A stretch of DNA of 37,021 nt from Clostridia bacterium. Its GTDB lineage: Bacteria; Bacillota; Clostridia; Christensenellales; Borkfalkiaceae. Both the position numbers and the translations under genes were made by a program. Where the stretch lies: positions 1 through 37,021 of the forward strand of contig CAAGAM010000082.1 in the NCBI GenBank assembly GCA_900767815.1. The letters are read 5' to 3'. The notes under the pieces are model-generated. The model saw only the letters and a list, made by a program, of their open reading frames with translations, searched no databases and was not told the origin of the DNA. This document shows positions 17,107 to 24,192 of this stretch, one piece after another (within the stretch, counting starts at the first letter, position 1; each line of letters opens with the position of its first letter).

Positions 17107-18228
17107 TTATTCAAAATAAATTTTATATAATTCTTGTTTTATACTTTCATCAGTATATAAAGCACTTGCCTGTTTTGCTGCTTGCCCCATTTGTCGAGAC
17201 TCATTTTCATGCTCCAAAACATATACGATATTGTTTGTTAAATTCTCGCAATTTAACGGATCAACAATTAAACCCGTTTTCTTATCTTCGATTAACTCGC
17301 GATGCCCTCTATTGGGTGAAACAACAATGGGCTTCGCTAACCACATAGCCTCGGCTATATTCATAGGCAGCCCCTCTCTGAGACTACAAGATACAACCAC
17401 ATCCGCAATATTGGCAAAATTTTCCAAATTTGTCTTATAACCAAGAAAAGTTATATATCTCTCAACACTAAGTTTTTTTGCTTCCTCTTGTAATAGCCCT
17501 GCCAAAGGGCCGTTTCCCGCGAATAAGATATGTATATCTCCATACTGTTTGACAATATCAGGAACAGCTTTTATCAACAAAATTTGATTTTTATTTTTAT
17601 TCAGTTCTCCTGTGCATAAAATAATTTTCGATGAAGGTTCAAGGTTATACTGTTGCCTTATTTCGACTTTCCTTTCTTGCGAAAATTCAACGTACTTTTT
17701 TGTATTAATACCTACGCCATGAACTAAAACCGTTTTACACTTAAATTTTTTACTAGCCAAAGCATAATCTTCAGCCGTAATCGTAATTAACGTATCAGTA
17801 TATCGGGAAAAATGCTTTTCAATAGGATACCATAACAGCCAACTTTTTTTAGAACTCCCTTTGTAAAAATGAAAACCATGCGCTTCGTAAATAACAAAGG
17901 GTTTATCTTTCTTTATTTTCTTACAAGCCATTCGCGTAAGTACGCCACCTACAGGCGTATTGCAGTGAACAATGTCATATTTTTCTGTTTTTATTAAGTT
18001 TTTCAACTGCTTGTAAGCTTTTATATTTTTAGCTGAAAATGGGGACCGTGCAAACGGTATATCAAATACTTTATCCGCTTCATCAATTGTTAAACCATCT
18101 TTTTCAGCTAGGTTATTTCTAGCCGCAACATGCACCTCACACCCATTTTCGTGCAGCATTTCAATCAACGGTTTATGAAATTGAGCTATATGACTTTGAA
18201 CAGTAGCAACTAACAGCACTTTCTTCAT
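17107..18228 (-). CDS. Glycosyltransferase family 4, EpsD-like
   Basis: About 373 residues. GT-B enzyme starting MKKVLLVATVQSHIAQFHKP, with YDIVHCNTPVGGVLTR near 80, CTGELNKNKNQILLIKAV near 205 and SCSLREGLPMNIAEAMWLAKPIV near 280 (E-x7-E). It resembles B. subtilis EpsD and similar transferases that act early in repeat-unit assembly. A longer in-frame start at 18336 would add 36 mostly basic residues and run deep into the upstream gene; the ATG at 18228 gives a four-base ATGA overlap with that gene and the normal family N-terminus, so it is preferred. Confidence 0.88.
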   Translation of the reverse strand: MKKVLLVATVQSHIAQFHKPLIEMLHENGCEVHVAARNNLAEKDGLTIDEADKVFDIPFARSPFSAKNIKAYKQLKNLIKTEKYDIVHCNTPVGGVLTRMACKKIKKDKPFVIYEAHGFHFYKGSSKKSWLLWYPIEKHFSRYTDTLITITAEDYALASKKFKCKTVLVHGVGINTKKYVEFSQERKVEIRQQYNLEPSSKIILCTGELNKNKNQILLIKAVPDIVKQYGDIHILFAGNGPLAGLLQEEAKKLSVERYITFLGYKTNLENFANIADVVVSCSLREGLPMNIAEAMWLAKPIVVSPNRGHRELIEDKKTGLIVDPLNCENLTNNIVYVLEHENESRQMGQAAKQASALYTDESIKQELYKIYFE

Positions 18229-19136
18229 TTTGTTAAACTTCCGATATTTTTTTCTATTAAATTTTGAAGTCTTTTTTCGTTTCCGCCGCCGATAAATGAG
18301 TTGTGCGGCGTGATTATGACGTTCGACATATCCCAAAGCGAACTCTTTTCGCTTAACGGCTCTTCTTCAAACACATCAAGAACCGCGCCGCCGAGATCGT
18401 TTTGTAACGCTTCGATCAAATCGGTTTCATTTACAACCTTCCCTCTGGATATATTTACTATAATCGCTCCCGATTTCATAGATGAGAGCTTGTCCCGATT
18501 CATAAAATGTTCCGTTTTATCGGTTAACGGTAAGGTTAAAACAACTATATCGCTCTCATTGAAAACTTTCTTCGCTTGCTCTATAGGATAAATCCTGTCG
18601 AATTCGGCGTTTTCAAAAACCGACACGTCCAACCCGAGAATTTTACATCCGAAAGCTTTAAATCTTTTCGCGCATTCCGTACCGACGCTTCCGCAACCCG
18701 CAATACAAACGGTTTTGCCATACAGCTCGATTATATCCCTCTGTTTTTCCCATTTATGTTCCGTTTGAAGCATTCTGAAAAGATTGCTCTTTTTATACAG
18801 TTGCAATACTCCCGCTACGGCGTATTCAGCCATCGGGATACTGTACACACCCCGAGCATTAAACAGTTTTATGCCGCGCTCTTTAATATATTCCAAAGGA
18901 ACGCGATCCAACCCCGCACTCGTTAATTGTATAAATTTCAACGATTTGAAATCTTTAATGTCGGAATACAAAAACAAAGCGTTGCATATTACGCCGTCGA
19001 TTGCCGAAGGATCTATCCCGAAATCGCTCAACTTCGATTTTTCATCCTGCAAAAAAAACAATTTATATCCGAAAGACCTTAACACCCGATAAAACGAATC
19101 GTCACCCTTAAGTGCGCCCGTAATCAAAAGATTCAT
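18225..19136 (-). CDS. D-isomer-specific 2-hydroxyacid dehydrogenase
   Basis: About 303 residues. NAD-binding GCGSVG (near 147-152) and the catalytic triad of the family are present: Arg in NISRGKV, Glu in DVFEEEP and His in TPHNSF. All motifs are intact, so it should reduce a 2-keto acid to a D-2-hydroxy acid or run in reverse. Family members include D-lactate, phosphoglycerate and glyoxylate reductases; the substrate here is unknown. The ATG at 19136, with GGGTG six bases before it, is preferred over the GTG at 19145. It follows directly on an HpcH/HpaI-type aldolase gene and overlaps a glycosyltransferase gene by 4 bp. That context suggests making a hydroxy-acid building block for the glycan. 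Confidence 0.88.
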   Translation of the reverse strand: MNLLITGALKGDDSFYRVLRSFGYKLFFLQDEKSKLSDFGIDPSAIDGVICNALFLYSDIKDFKSLKFIQLTSAGLDRVPLEYIKERGIKLFNARGVYSIPMAEYAVAGVLQLYKKSNLFRMLQTEHKWEKQRDIIELYGKTVCIAGCGSVGTECAKRFKAFGCKILGLDVSVFENAEFDRIYPIEQAKKVFNESDIVVLTLPLTDKTEHFMNRDKLSSMKSGAIIVNISRGKVVNETDLIEALQNDLGGAVLDVFEEEPLSEKSSLWDMSNVIITPHNSFIGGGNEKRLQNLIEKNIGSLTK

Positions 19137-19137
19137 C

Positions 19138-19968
19138 TTATTCACCCGTCAGAGATTTTACTTTTTTAACTATCCATTGACGGTTTGCTTCAAATGAATA
19201 TTTTTCAGAAGATACGTCTTTTTCGAAAGCACGTATTTCGGCTACGCCCTTATTAAACATCGCGGATATATCTACGCCAGGTTTAAGTTTGTTTACGTCG
19301 CAAAAACTTCTGGACAATATCGCCATAGAAGAGCCTAATCTGTAATGCTCGATAATAACGTTTTCCGCAGGCAAAAGCCCGTGTCCCAATGACGCGATTC
19401 CGCCAAAGCCATAACTCAAACCTTTTTTGCGGAATTTTTCGCAAAGACGCTCAACCGTCCCGTCGGCAAGAAGCTCGAACATAAATTTCATTCCGTATCC
19501 GAGACTAAGATCGTTCAGCCCGATATGACACTCGTCTATACCGTCAATTTCTAAAATATCGTCTATAATTTCAACGGCTTCGGGCGTTTCCACGAGAAGT
19601 ATGGTTTTACATCTTCCGTTTACGATACCGATAAACCTCTTAACCTCGTCTACCGTTTTAAAATACGGCAGCATGATAATATCCGCACCGTTTTCGATTG
19701 ACTTTGTTATTTCCTCATCGGACGAAGTGTATAAATCGGTTTTATCGTGTATCGGATTAACTCTGACAAGTAATTCCGATTTTTTAATTACTTGCCTTAC
19801 AGCCGCAATATCGTCTATCGTATGGTGAGATTTTACCGTGTCCATCCCGCCTTGTCGGATATCTTTTCCGATATACTCCATATCGATAAAAATTCTATCG
19901 ACCCCGGCATTTTCCGCAACAACCGCAATCTTCGGATTATTGGTTATGTACATAAGTTTGAGCGCCAT
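19138..19968 (-). CDS. HpcH/HpaI-family (class II pyruvate) aldolase
   Basis: About 276 residues of the HpcH/HpaI aldolase / citrate-lyase-beta superfamily. The barrel shows FIDMEYIG near 29, the substrate-binding Arg in LLVRVNP near 69, Glu in ILLVETPEAV (about 127) and Asp in IGLNDLSLGYG (about 153) as probable metal ligands. Relatives split or join pyruvate (or a related keto acid) and an aldehyde. Several residues of the true HpaI active site, such as the His following the first acidic motif, are not obvious, so the substrate may differ. ATG at 19968 is chosen over TTG at 19983: it has a run of seven G residues as ribosome site. The stop lies 1 bp before the next start, so coupling with the 2-hydroxyacid dehydrogenase is very likely. 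Confidence 0.83.
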   Translation of the reverse strand: MALKLMYITNNPKIAVVAENAGVDRIFIDMEYIGKDIRQGGMDTVKSHHTIDDIAAVRQVIKKSELLVRVNPIHDKTDLYTSSDEEITKSIENGADIIMLPYFKTVDEVKRFIGIVNGRCKTILLVETPEAVEIIDDILEIDGIDECHIGLNDLSLGYGMKFMFELLADGTVERLCEKFRKKGLSYGFGGIASLGHGLLPAENVIIEHYRLGSSMAILSRSFCDVNKLKPGVDISAMFNKGVAEIRAFEKDVSSEKYSFEANRQWIVKKVKSLTGE

Positions 19969-19972
19969 GATA

Positions 19973-19979
19973 CCCCCCC
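19973..19979 (-). promoter_or_regulatory. Homopolymeric G7 ribosome binding site of the aldolase gene
   Basis: Seven consecutive G residues on the coding strand, ending four bases before the preferred ATG, are the only plausible Shine-Dalgarno sequence. Length variation in such a run would alter its spacing to the start codon. Confidence 0.55.
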
Positions 19980-20012
19980 GCAAATATTTTTGAATTTTAT
20001 CTTGTTGAATCC

Positions 20013-20675
20013 TTAGTTATCTTGATGCGAAGCGTTATCCGTTACAGCAACTTCCTGCTCTCTCTGATTATCCGATTTTACAGTCGCGCCGACATTCTCA
20101 TTGTTCGCATTAGTGAAAACTTTTCCGATAGTCATAAAAAATATTTTTATATCAAGCCAAAAAGAAACATGATCCACATACCAGACGTTCAATTCTATTC
20201 TTTTATGCCATTCAACCTCTTTTCTGCCATGCACCTGCGCCCAACCCGTTATCCCGGGGCGCACGTTAAACATCCTTTTCTGTTCTTCCGTATACTCTTC
20301 AAATTTCCAAGGATGATATGTAAGCGGCGGTCTGGGACCGATAAAGCTCATATCCCCTTTAAGTACGTTTATAAGCTGAGGCAATTCGTCAAGAGACGTC
20401 GCCCTTAAAATCCTGCCGATTTTAGTTACGCGTTTATCGCCTTTGCCCGAATAAACTCCTCCTTCTTGTTGTTCTGCCCCGACGCACATCGAGCGAAATT
20501 TTAAAATCCTGAACACCTTTCCGCGCAAACCGATTCGTTCCTGCTTAAACAATATCGGACCTTTGCTCGTAAGTTTCACCATAATTGCCACTATCAACAA
20601 AATCGGTGATAAAATAATCAACCCAACCAAAGATAAAACAATATCGAATAATCTTTTGAAAAAATGTTTATACAC
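20013..20675 (-). CDS. Initiating phosphoglycosyl transferase (PglC/EpsL/PssY type, monotopic)
   Basis: 220 residues: one N-terminal hydrophobic re-entrant helix (FDIVLSLVGLIILSPILLIVAIMVKL) followed by the catalytic block FKQERIGLRGKVFRILKFRSM, then TSLDELPQLINVLKGDMSFIGPRP and VRPGITGWAQVHGR, all hallmarks of the bacterial sugar transferase family. It lacks the four extra membrane helices of WbaP-type enzymes, so it is the short PglC-like form. It moves a sugar phosphate from a UDP-sugar to undecaprenyl phosphate and so starts each repeat unit. The last 25 residues are polar, rich in Asn/Gln/Glu, and unlike the family. It starts with GTG, eight bases after AAAGGGG. Confidence 0.93.
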   Translation of the reverse strand: MYKHFFKRLFDIVLSLVGLIILSPILLIVAIMVKLTSKGPILFKQERIGLRGKVFRILKFRSMCVGAEQQEGGVYSGKGDKRVTKIGRILRATSLDELPQLINVLKGDMSFIGPRPPLTYHPWKFEEYTEEQKRMFNVRPGITGWAQVHGRKEVEWHKRIELNVWYVDHVSFWLDIKIFFMTIGKVFTNANNENVGATVKSDNQREQEVAVTDNASHQDN

Positions 20676-20788
20676 TGACGTTACCCCTTTAAAATGTTCG
20701 TGTTTGGTGTCGGGCTGAAGCGATTTTCGTTCGGCTCGGCAGCGGTATTTGTTAGTCCGCAGACTTCGTTATTGCAAATCTTTTCTTG

Positions 20789-21286
20789 TTATACGCCGTA
20801 AACTTCGTTGTATTTAAGGGCGGTTTTGTCCGGAAGAGTCGAATTCGCGGGCGCAACGCTTCCGCATTGCAACGTGCATCCCTTACCGACCGAAGAATTG
20901 TGATTTACTATCGCCCCGGCGCATACGAAGACACCTTCAGACAACGCCGCGTTCGCGTTCACGATCGCCACGGCTTCCACAACGCACCCCGCCGCGATTT
21001 TTGCGGATTTTGAGACGTATGCTTTCGGGCTTATTATTGCGGGGATTTGAAAACCCGCGGCGCGCAGCTTTTCTATGTATCCAAGCCTCAGTTCGGCATT
21101 GCCGAGCGCAACTACCGCGTTCGGGTAGCCTTTCAGAAACTTTTCCGCATCGCCGAACTTGCCTATCGCAAGAGGGGACGAATCGTCCAAAAAGTCGATT
21201 TTATCGAAGATTCCCGAGTCTTCCGCTATTTCGCGGACGACGTGACCGTATCCGCCCGCACCTAATATCAATAAATTGTTATTCAA
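20789..21286 (-). CDS. Short PglD/NeuD-like sugar acyltransferase, first gene of the operon
   Basis: 165 residues. The N-terminal Rossmann-like half begins LLILGAGGYGHVVREIAED, the PglD/NeuD nucleotide-sugar-binding start. A left-handed beta-helix follows with hexapeptide-like turns (SAKIAAGCVVEAVAIVNANAAL, then GAIVNHNSSVGKGCTL). The His of IVNHN matches the catalytic base of PglD. Family members usually have about 200-215 residues; the last helical coils are missing, so acetyl-CoA binding may be reduced or the trimer altered. The only possible start is TTG, preceded by GAGAG at eight bases. In B. subtilis the similar EpsL/EpsM pair sits together, as here. The matching aminotransferase (EpsN/PglE) is absent, so O-acetylation is as likely as N-acetylation. 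Confidence 0.78.
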   Translation of the reverse strand: MNNNLLILGAGGYGHVVREIAEDSGIFDKIDFLDDSSPLAIGKFGDAEKFLKGYPNAVVALGNAELRLGYIEKLRAAGFQIPAIISPKAYVSKSAKIAAGCVVEAVAIVNANAALSEGVFVCAGAIVNHNSSVGKGCTLQCGSVAPANSTLPDKTALKYNEVYGV

Positions 21287-21320
21287 TCGATTTTCTCTCT
21301 GTTTTGCACGAAGTCGGCCT

Positions 21321-21357
21321 CAAGCAACCGTTAATGCCACAAACAAACGTTAATGCC
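21321..21357 (-). repeat. Two 18-bp direct repeats upstream of the polysaccharide operon
   Basis: GGCATTAACG-type units at 21321-21338 and 21340-21357 differ at only two positions and have a 19-bp period, close to two helical turns. They lie between the candidate promoter and the first gene, where a regulator or an RNA-binding protein could act. Confidence 0.7.
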
Positions 21358-21402
21358 GCAAAAGCCGCCGATATAAATATAGTATACTTATTATATAATT
21401 TC

Positions 21403-21431
21403 ATTATATCATTTATCACTTTCAAACACAA
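21403..21431 (-). promoter_or_regulatory. Candidate sigma-A-type promoter of the polysaccharide operon
   Basis: On the minus strand TATAAT (21403-21408) lies 17 bp downstream of TTGTGT (21426-21431). The -10 is perfect and the -35 matches at three positions. This would give a leader of roughly 110 bases before the TTG start of the first gene. Confidence 0.5.
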
Positions 21432-21644
21432 GTATATTAGCGCATTTTTTGATAAAAAAAACTATTTGTCCGTTTGTTATGTATTTTTTTGCGGTTATCG
21501 GCTACGTCTTACACACAAAAATCGCCTGTCGATTGCATTTTATACAGATTCCGAGACATTTAATCTAAATTAAAAAGCATAAATAAAAAGCGAACGCCGC
21601 TAAAAACCGCGACAATTAACCTCAGAGCGTTATAACCCCGTAAC

Positions 21645-21672
21645 AAAAAAGCCGCAGGCGTTAAAACCTGCG
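21645..21672 (-). terminator. Intrinsic terminator of the yqeY-like gene
   Basis: On the minus strand CGCAGG (21667-21672) pairs with CCTGCG (21653-21658) across a short loop and is followed by a run of six T residues (21645-21650). It separates yqeY from the polysaccharide operon, so the latter needs its own promoter. Confidence 0.8.
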
Positions 21673-21752
21673 ACCGTTTCGTAATTTGCTGAATTTGCAT
21701 TTTTGATTAAATCTGTGCTTTACCGAGCGAGAAGCCTCTCAACGCCGAAAAT

Positions 21753-22175
21753 TTATAGCGTTTTAAGGACTTCGCCGACGAGTTTCATATCCACTTTGCC
21801 CGCATAATTTGTTTTGAAATGTTTCATTACCGAAGGAACGGTTTTATCTTCGAGTTTTTCGATTATCGCCTTGATTTCCTCGGCGGAAAGAAGCTTCGGA
21901 AGGTATTTTTTTACCGTTTCGAGCTGACGATCGAGGCTGGCGACCGTTTCCGCTCTGCCGGCTTTAACGAACCCCTCTCTTTCCTCGGCGAGTTCGTTAA
22001 CGGTTTTTTGCAGAATTTTAGTAACGTCCGCGTCCGTCATCTCTTCGCCGACGGCTTTCTTTTCGATGCCCGCAAGCATAAGTTTGTTTATAACGACGTT
22101 GAGCGCCGCAACCGCGTCTTTATCGTGAGCCTTCATGGCTTCGATTTTTACTTTTTTAAAATCATCTATTTTCAT
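21753..22175 (-). CDS. yqeY: GatB/YqeY domain protein
   Basis: 140 residues, the full usual length of the YqeY family (about 145). The all-helical sequence shows the family order: an N-terminal MKIDDFKKVKIEAMKAHDKDAVAALNVV helix, the segment TDADVTKILQKTVNELAEEREGF, then RQLETVKKYLPKLLSAEEIKAII and the C-terminal NYAGKVDMKLVGEVLKTL. The fold equals the tRNA-binding tail of GatB, so a link to amidotransferase or tRNA binding is assumed, but the role of the free-standing protein is not established. Its own promoter and terminator make it a single-gene unit. Confidence 0.93.
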   Translation of the reverse strand: MKIDDFKKVKIEAMKAHDKDAVAALNVVINKLMLAGIEKKAVGEEMTDADVTKILQKTVNELAEEREGFVKAGRAETVASLDRQLETVKKYLPKLLSAEEIKAIIEKLEDKTVPSVMKHFKTNYAGKVDMKLVGEVLKTL

Positions 22176-22227
22176 TGTCTTAAATCTCCTTTTGCCGACT
22201 ATATAAGACTAATCGCTTACGGTTAAT

Positions 22228-22256
22228 ATTTTAAACCTAAACCCTTAAACTGTCAA
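22228..22256 (-). promoter_or_regulatory. Sigma-A-type promoter of yqeY
   Basis: Consensus TTGACA (22251-22256) and TAAAAT (22228-22233) on the minus strand, with an exact 17-bp spacer. Transcription would start about 45 bases before the ATG at 22175, which has AAAGGAG upstream. Confidence 0.8.
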
Positions 22257-22277
22257 GCGCATAAGGTTTAATAATAC

Positions 22278-22862
22278 TTAATTTCCGTTAAAACCCGCAA
22301 CCTCGGGCATATACACTCTGATAAACGCCGAAAGCGGATTGTCTTCGTAAATTTTATCCAGACGGAAAAAGCTCCCCTGCAAAGAGTCCGCAATATCGGT
22401 ATTCGCCCCCGAAATAAGCTTTAAAATAAGCAGAATAAGCAAAACGAGCGCGATAAACTCCGCCAAAGCAAGCACTACGCCCAGAACGCAGTTAAGCCCT
22501 TTCAGAACTCCGCCTTCGCCGTCCAGAATCCCCGCGAGGATATTGACGACGAGCGATATGAGAAGCATCGACAATAAAAATACGACCACGCCCGTCAAAA
22601 TGGTTTCGATTCTTATAGTTATTAAAAAATTGCAGAACCAATTGTCTTTGCTCTCCAAAAAAGCTATAAAATTCGCCTGAGCGTTTTTCGTAACGTCCAG
22701 AGTTAAAATTATTCCGAAAATATAATATGCGAAAATAACAGCCGCAATCTTTCCGAGAACGCCTTTTGAGAGCATCCTGAGTCCGCGCCCGAACCCGAGC
22801 GCCGCACCGAGAACGGCAAAAACGCACGCCCCGCCGACAACCCAATAATCGGCACTTATCAT
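22278..22862 (-). CDS. CvpA-like integral membrane protein
   Basis: 194 residues with four hydrophobic segments (about 7-25, 35-55, 80-112 and 120-148) and a C-terminal amphipathic tail. The opening (GGACVFAVLGAALGFGRGLRMLSKGVLGKIAAVIFAYYIF) fits the CvpA/colicin V production family: small residues, a glycine, an RG pair at the end of the first helix, then a glycine-alanine helix. CvpA proteins are poorly understood and linked to envelope stress in other bacteria. The ATG has a strong GGGAGG ribosome site. The upstream region holds a perfect palindrome that may matter for its expression. Family assignment is by pattern only. Confidence 0.65.
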   Translation of the reverse strand: MISADYWVVGGACVFAVLGAALGFGRGLRMLSKGVLGKIAAVIFAYYIFGIILTLDVTKNAQANFIAFLESKDNWFCNFLITIRIETILTGVVVFLLSMLLISLVVNILAGILDGEGGVLKGLNCVLGVVLALAEFIALVLLILLILKLISGANTDIADSLQGSFFRLDKIYEDNPLSAFIRVYMPEVAGFNGN

Positions 22863-22922
22863 TTTGTCAAACCTCCCGTATGTAATTATCCGGTTTTTGC
22901 GAAGGAAGCGAGGAACTCATTT

Positions 22923-22979
22923 TTACGGAAAATCCCTTTTTAAAAGAAACCCCTCTTACGGAAAAACCCTTTTTTTAAA
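22923..22979. repeat. 33-bp-period direct repeat upstream of the cvpA-like gene
   Basis: TTACGGAAAA(T/A)CCC followed by a T-run and A-run occurs at 22923 and again at 22956. The two copies are separated by an imperfect middle. They lie in the leader of the cvpA-like gene. Confidence 0.6.
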
Positions 22980-22994
22980 TGATATATCATTTAA
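22975..22994. promoter_or_regulatory. 20-bp perfect palindrome
   Basis: TTAAATGATATATCATTTAA is identical to its reverse complement over all 20 bases and has no loop. It lies between the terminator of the kinase gene and the start of the cvpA-like gene. Its length and symmetry suit a dimeric repressor site, but no regulator is identified. Confidence 0.5.
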
Positions 22995-23027
22995 GTGTAA
23001 ATCTGCGGTAAATAAGATAAACGTCAG

Positions 23028-23055
23028 AAAAAAAATCGCGCCGATACCGACGCGA
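23028..23055 (-). terminator. Intrinsic terminator of the NahK-like kinase gene
   Basis: On the minus strand an eight-pair GC-rich stem (23048-23055 with 23036-23043, one G-T wobble) closes a four-base loop and is followed by eight T residues (23028-23035). It starts about 20 bases after the stop codon. Confidence 0.9.
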
Positions 23056-23076
23056 CTTCATATTGTCCGGATATTT

Positions 23077-24192
23077 TTAAAGGTATTTCGAAACGATATT
23101 CTTCATCTCGGAATATTTACCGATCATATCCTTTGCGAGAGCAAGCTGACAGCGCGCCCTGTCGAGGTTATGCTCGTCGTATTCCGTTTTAAAATACACG
23201 TCGCCGTTAAGATAATCGGTTAAAAACCTCACGCCGCATTCGAGCGTCATAGTGATCGCGCCGAGAGCAAGCGTATTTTTTTCGTTTTCGGTAAGCTCCG
23301 CGCCGACTTTGCCTATAAACCCCTTAGCGAACGCCTCGAACTTATCAAGATCGAGACTGACTTTGGAAAGATCTTTCTCGTCCTCTTTTGCGGAATTCGC
23401 GATGAACCTTATCGCGTCGCCGAAATCGAAGCCGACAAGCCCCGGCATAACGGTGTCGAGATCGATTACGCAAAGATATTTGCCCGAACCTTTATCGAAA
23501 AGAACGTTGTTGCATTTCGTGTCGTTATGCGTAACTTTAAGCGGAAGTTCGCCGCGGCGTTGCATTTTATACATCTCCGTTGCGGTTTCTTCGAGAGCTT
23601 TATATTCCCCGATATCGGCTTTCACCTCGTCCGCTCTGCCGGCGACATTCTCTTTAACGGAGTTATCGAACGCCTCGAAACGCATAACCGTGTTGTGGAA
23701 ATGCGGAATGGTTATGTAAAGCTGTTTCACGGGAAAATCGGCAAGTTTTAACTGAAAATCTCCGAAAGCTTTTCCGCATTCTTCGATAATGCCGAGATCG
23801 TCCGTTTCGTTGTACGTAGTCGAATCGTCGATAAACCTCGAACAACGCCAGAACCCGCCGTTCGGCCCGCGAAGGTAATATTTTCCGTCGTCCGCTGCCT
23901 GAAAATGCAGAACGAGCCTCTTTGCGGTTATACCCGTAGACTTGATTTTCTCTCTTATGTATTCCGTTACGGTGGATATATTGTCCATAACCTCAACAGG
24001 TTTTTTGAAAACGTAAGAATTCACTCGCTGAAGACAATAATCCTTGATTTCTCCGTTACGGAAAAAATACACCTTGAAAGAAGAGTTTATATGCCCGTTT
24101 ACAAGCGTTTCGAAATATTTATATTCCCCCTCCACGCCGAATCTGCGACATATCGACTCTATAAAATCGTCGTTAAATTTTTCTTGTTTCAT
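23077..24192 (-). CDS. Phosphotransferase-family sugar kinase, NahK-like (N-acetylhexosamine 1-kinase type)
   Basis: About 371 residues of the aminoglycoside phosphotransferase (APH) fold. The catalytic loop is VTHNDTKCNNVLFD (His-x-Asp and Asn) and the metal-binding segment is VIDLDTVMPGLVGFDFGD. Both match the NahK branch, which phosphorylates GlcNAc or GalNAc at C1 during glycan salvage in bifidobacteria and clostridia. The N-terminal lobe carries the NGHINSSFKV nucleotide loop. Homologues of other specificity exist, so the sugar is not certain. ATG at 24192 has AAGGAG and AAGGAT just upstream and is preferred to the ATG at 24240, which lacks a ribosome site. The gene is monocistronic: own strong promoter, own terminator. 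No lacto-N-biose phosphorylase gene is adjacent. Confidence 0.82.
   Translation of the reverse strand: MKQEKFNDDFIESICRRFGVEGEYKYFETLVNGHINSSFKVYFFRNGEIKDYCLQRVNSYVFKKPVEVMDNISTVTEYIREKIKSTGITAKRLVLHFQAADDGKYYLRGPNGGFWRCSRFIDDSTTYNETDDLGIIEECGKAFGDFQLKLADFPVKQLYITIPHFHNTVMRFEAFDNSVKENVAGRADEVKADIGEYKALEETATEMYKMQRRGELPLKVTHNDTKCNNVLFDKGSGKYLCVIDLDTVMPGLVGFDFGDAIRFIANSAKEDEKDLSKVSLDLDKFEAFAKGFIGKVGAELTENEKNTLALGAITMTLECGVRFLTDYLNGDVYFKTEYDEHNLDRARCQLALAKDMIGKYSEMKNIVSKYL

Larger units (their letters stand above)
21287..21752. other. Leader and promoter region of the polysaccharide operon
   Basis: Non-coding region of 466 bp, very AT-rich in the middle. It contains, in order of decreasing coordinate, the terminator of the yqeY-like gene (21645-21672), a candidate minus-strand promoter (21403-21431), and two 18-bp direct repeats (21321-21357) inside the predicted 5' leader. 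No credible coding sequence was seen. Confidence 0.65.

Noticed and set aside
18229..18336. N-terminal extension of the EpsD-like glycosyltransferase
   Set aside because: The added residues are basic and unlike the family. They overlap the dehydrogenase coding region, and the internal ATG gives a standard ATGA coupling.
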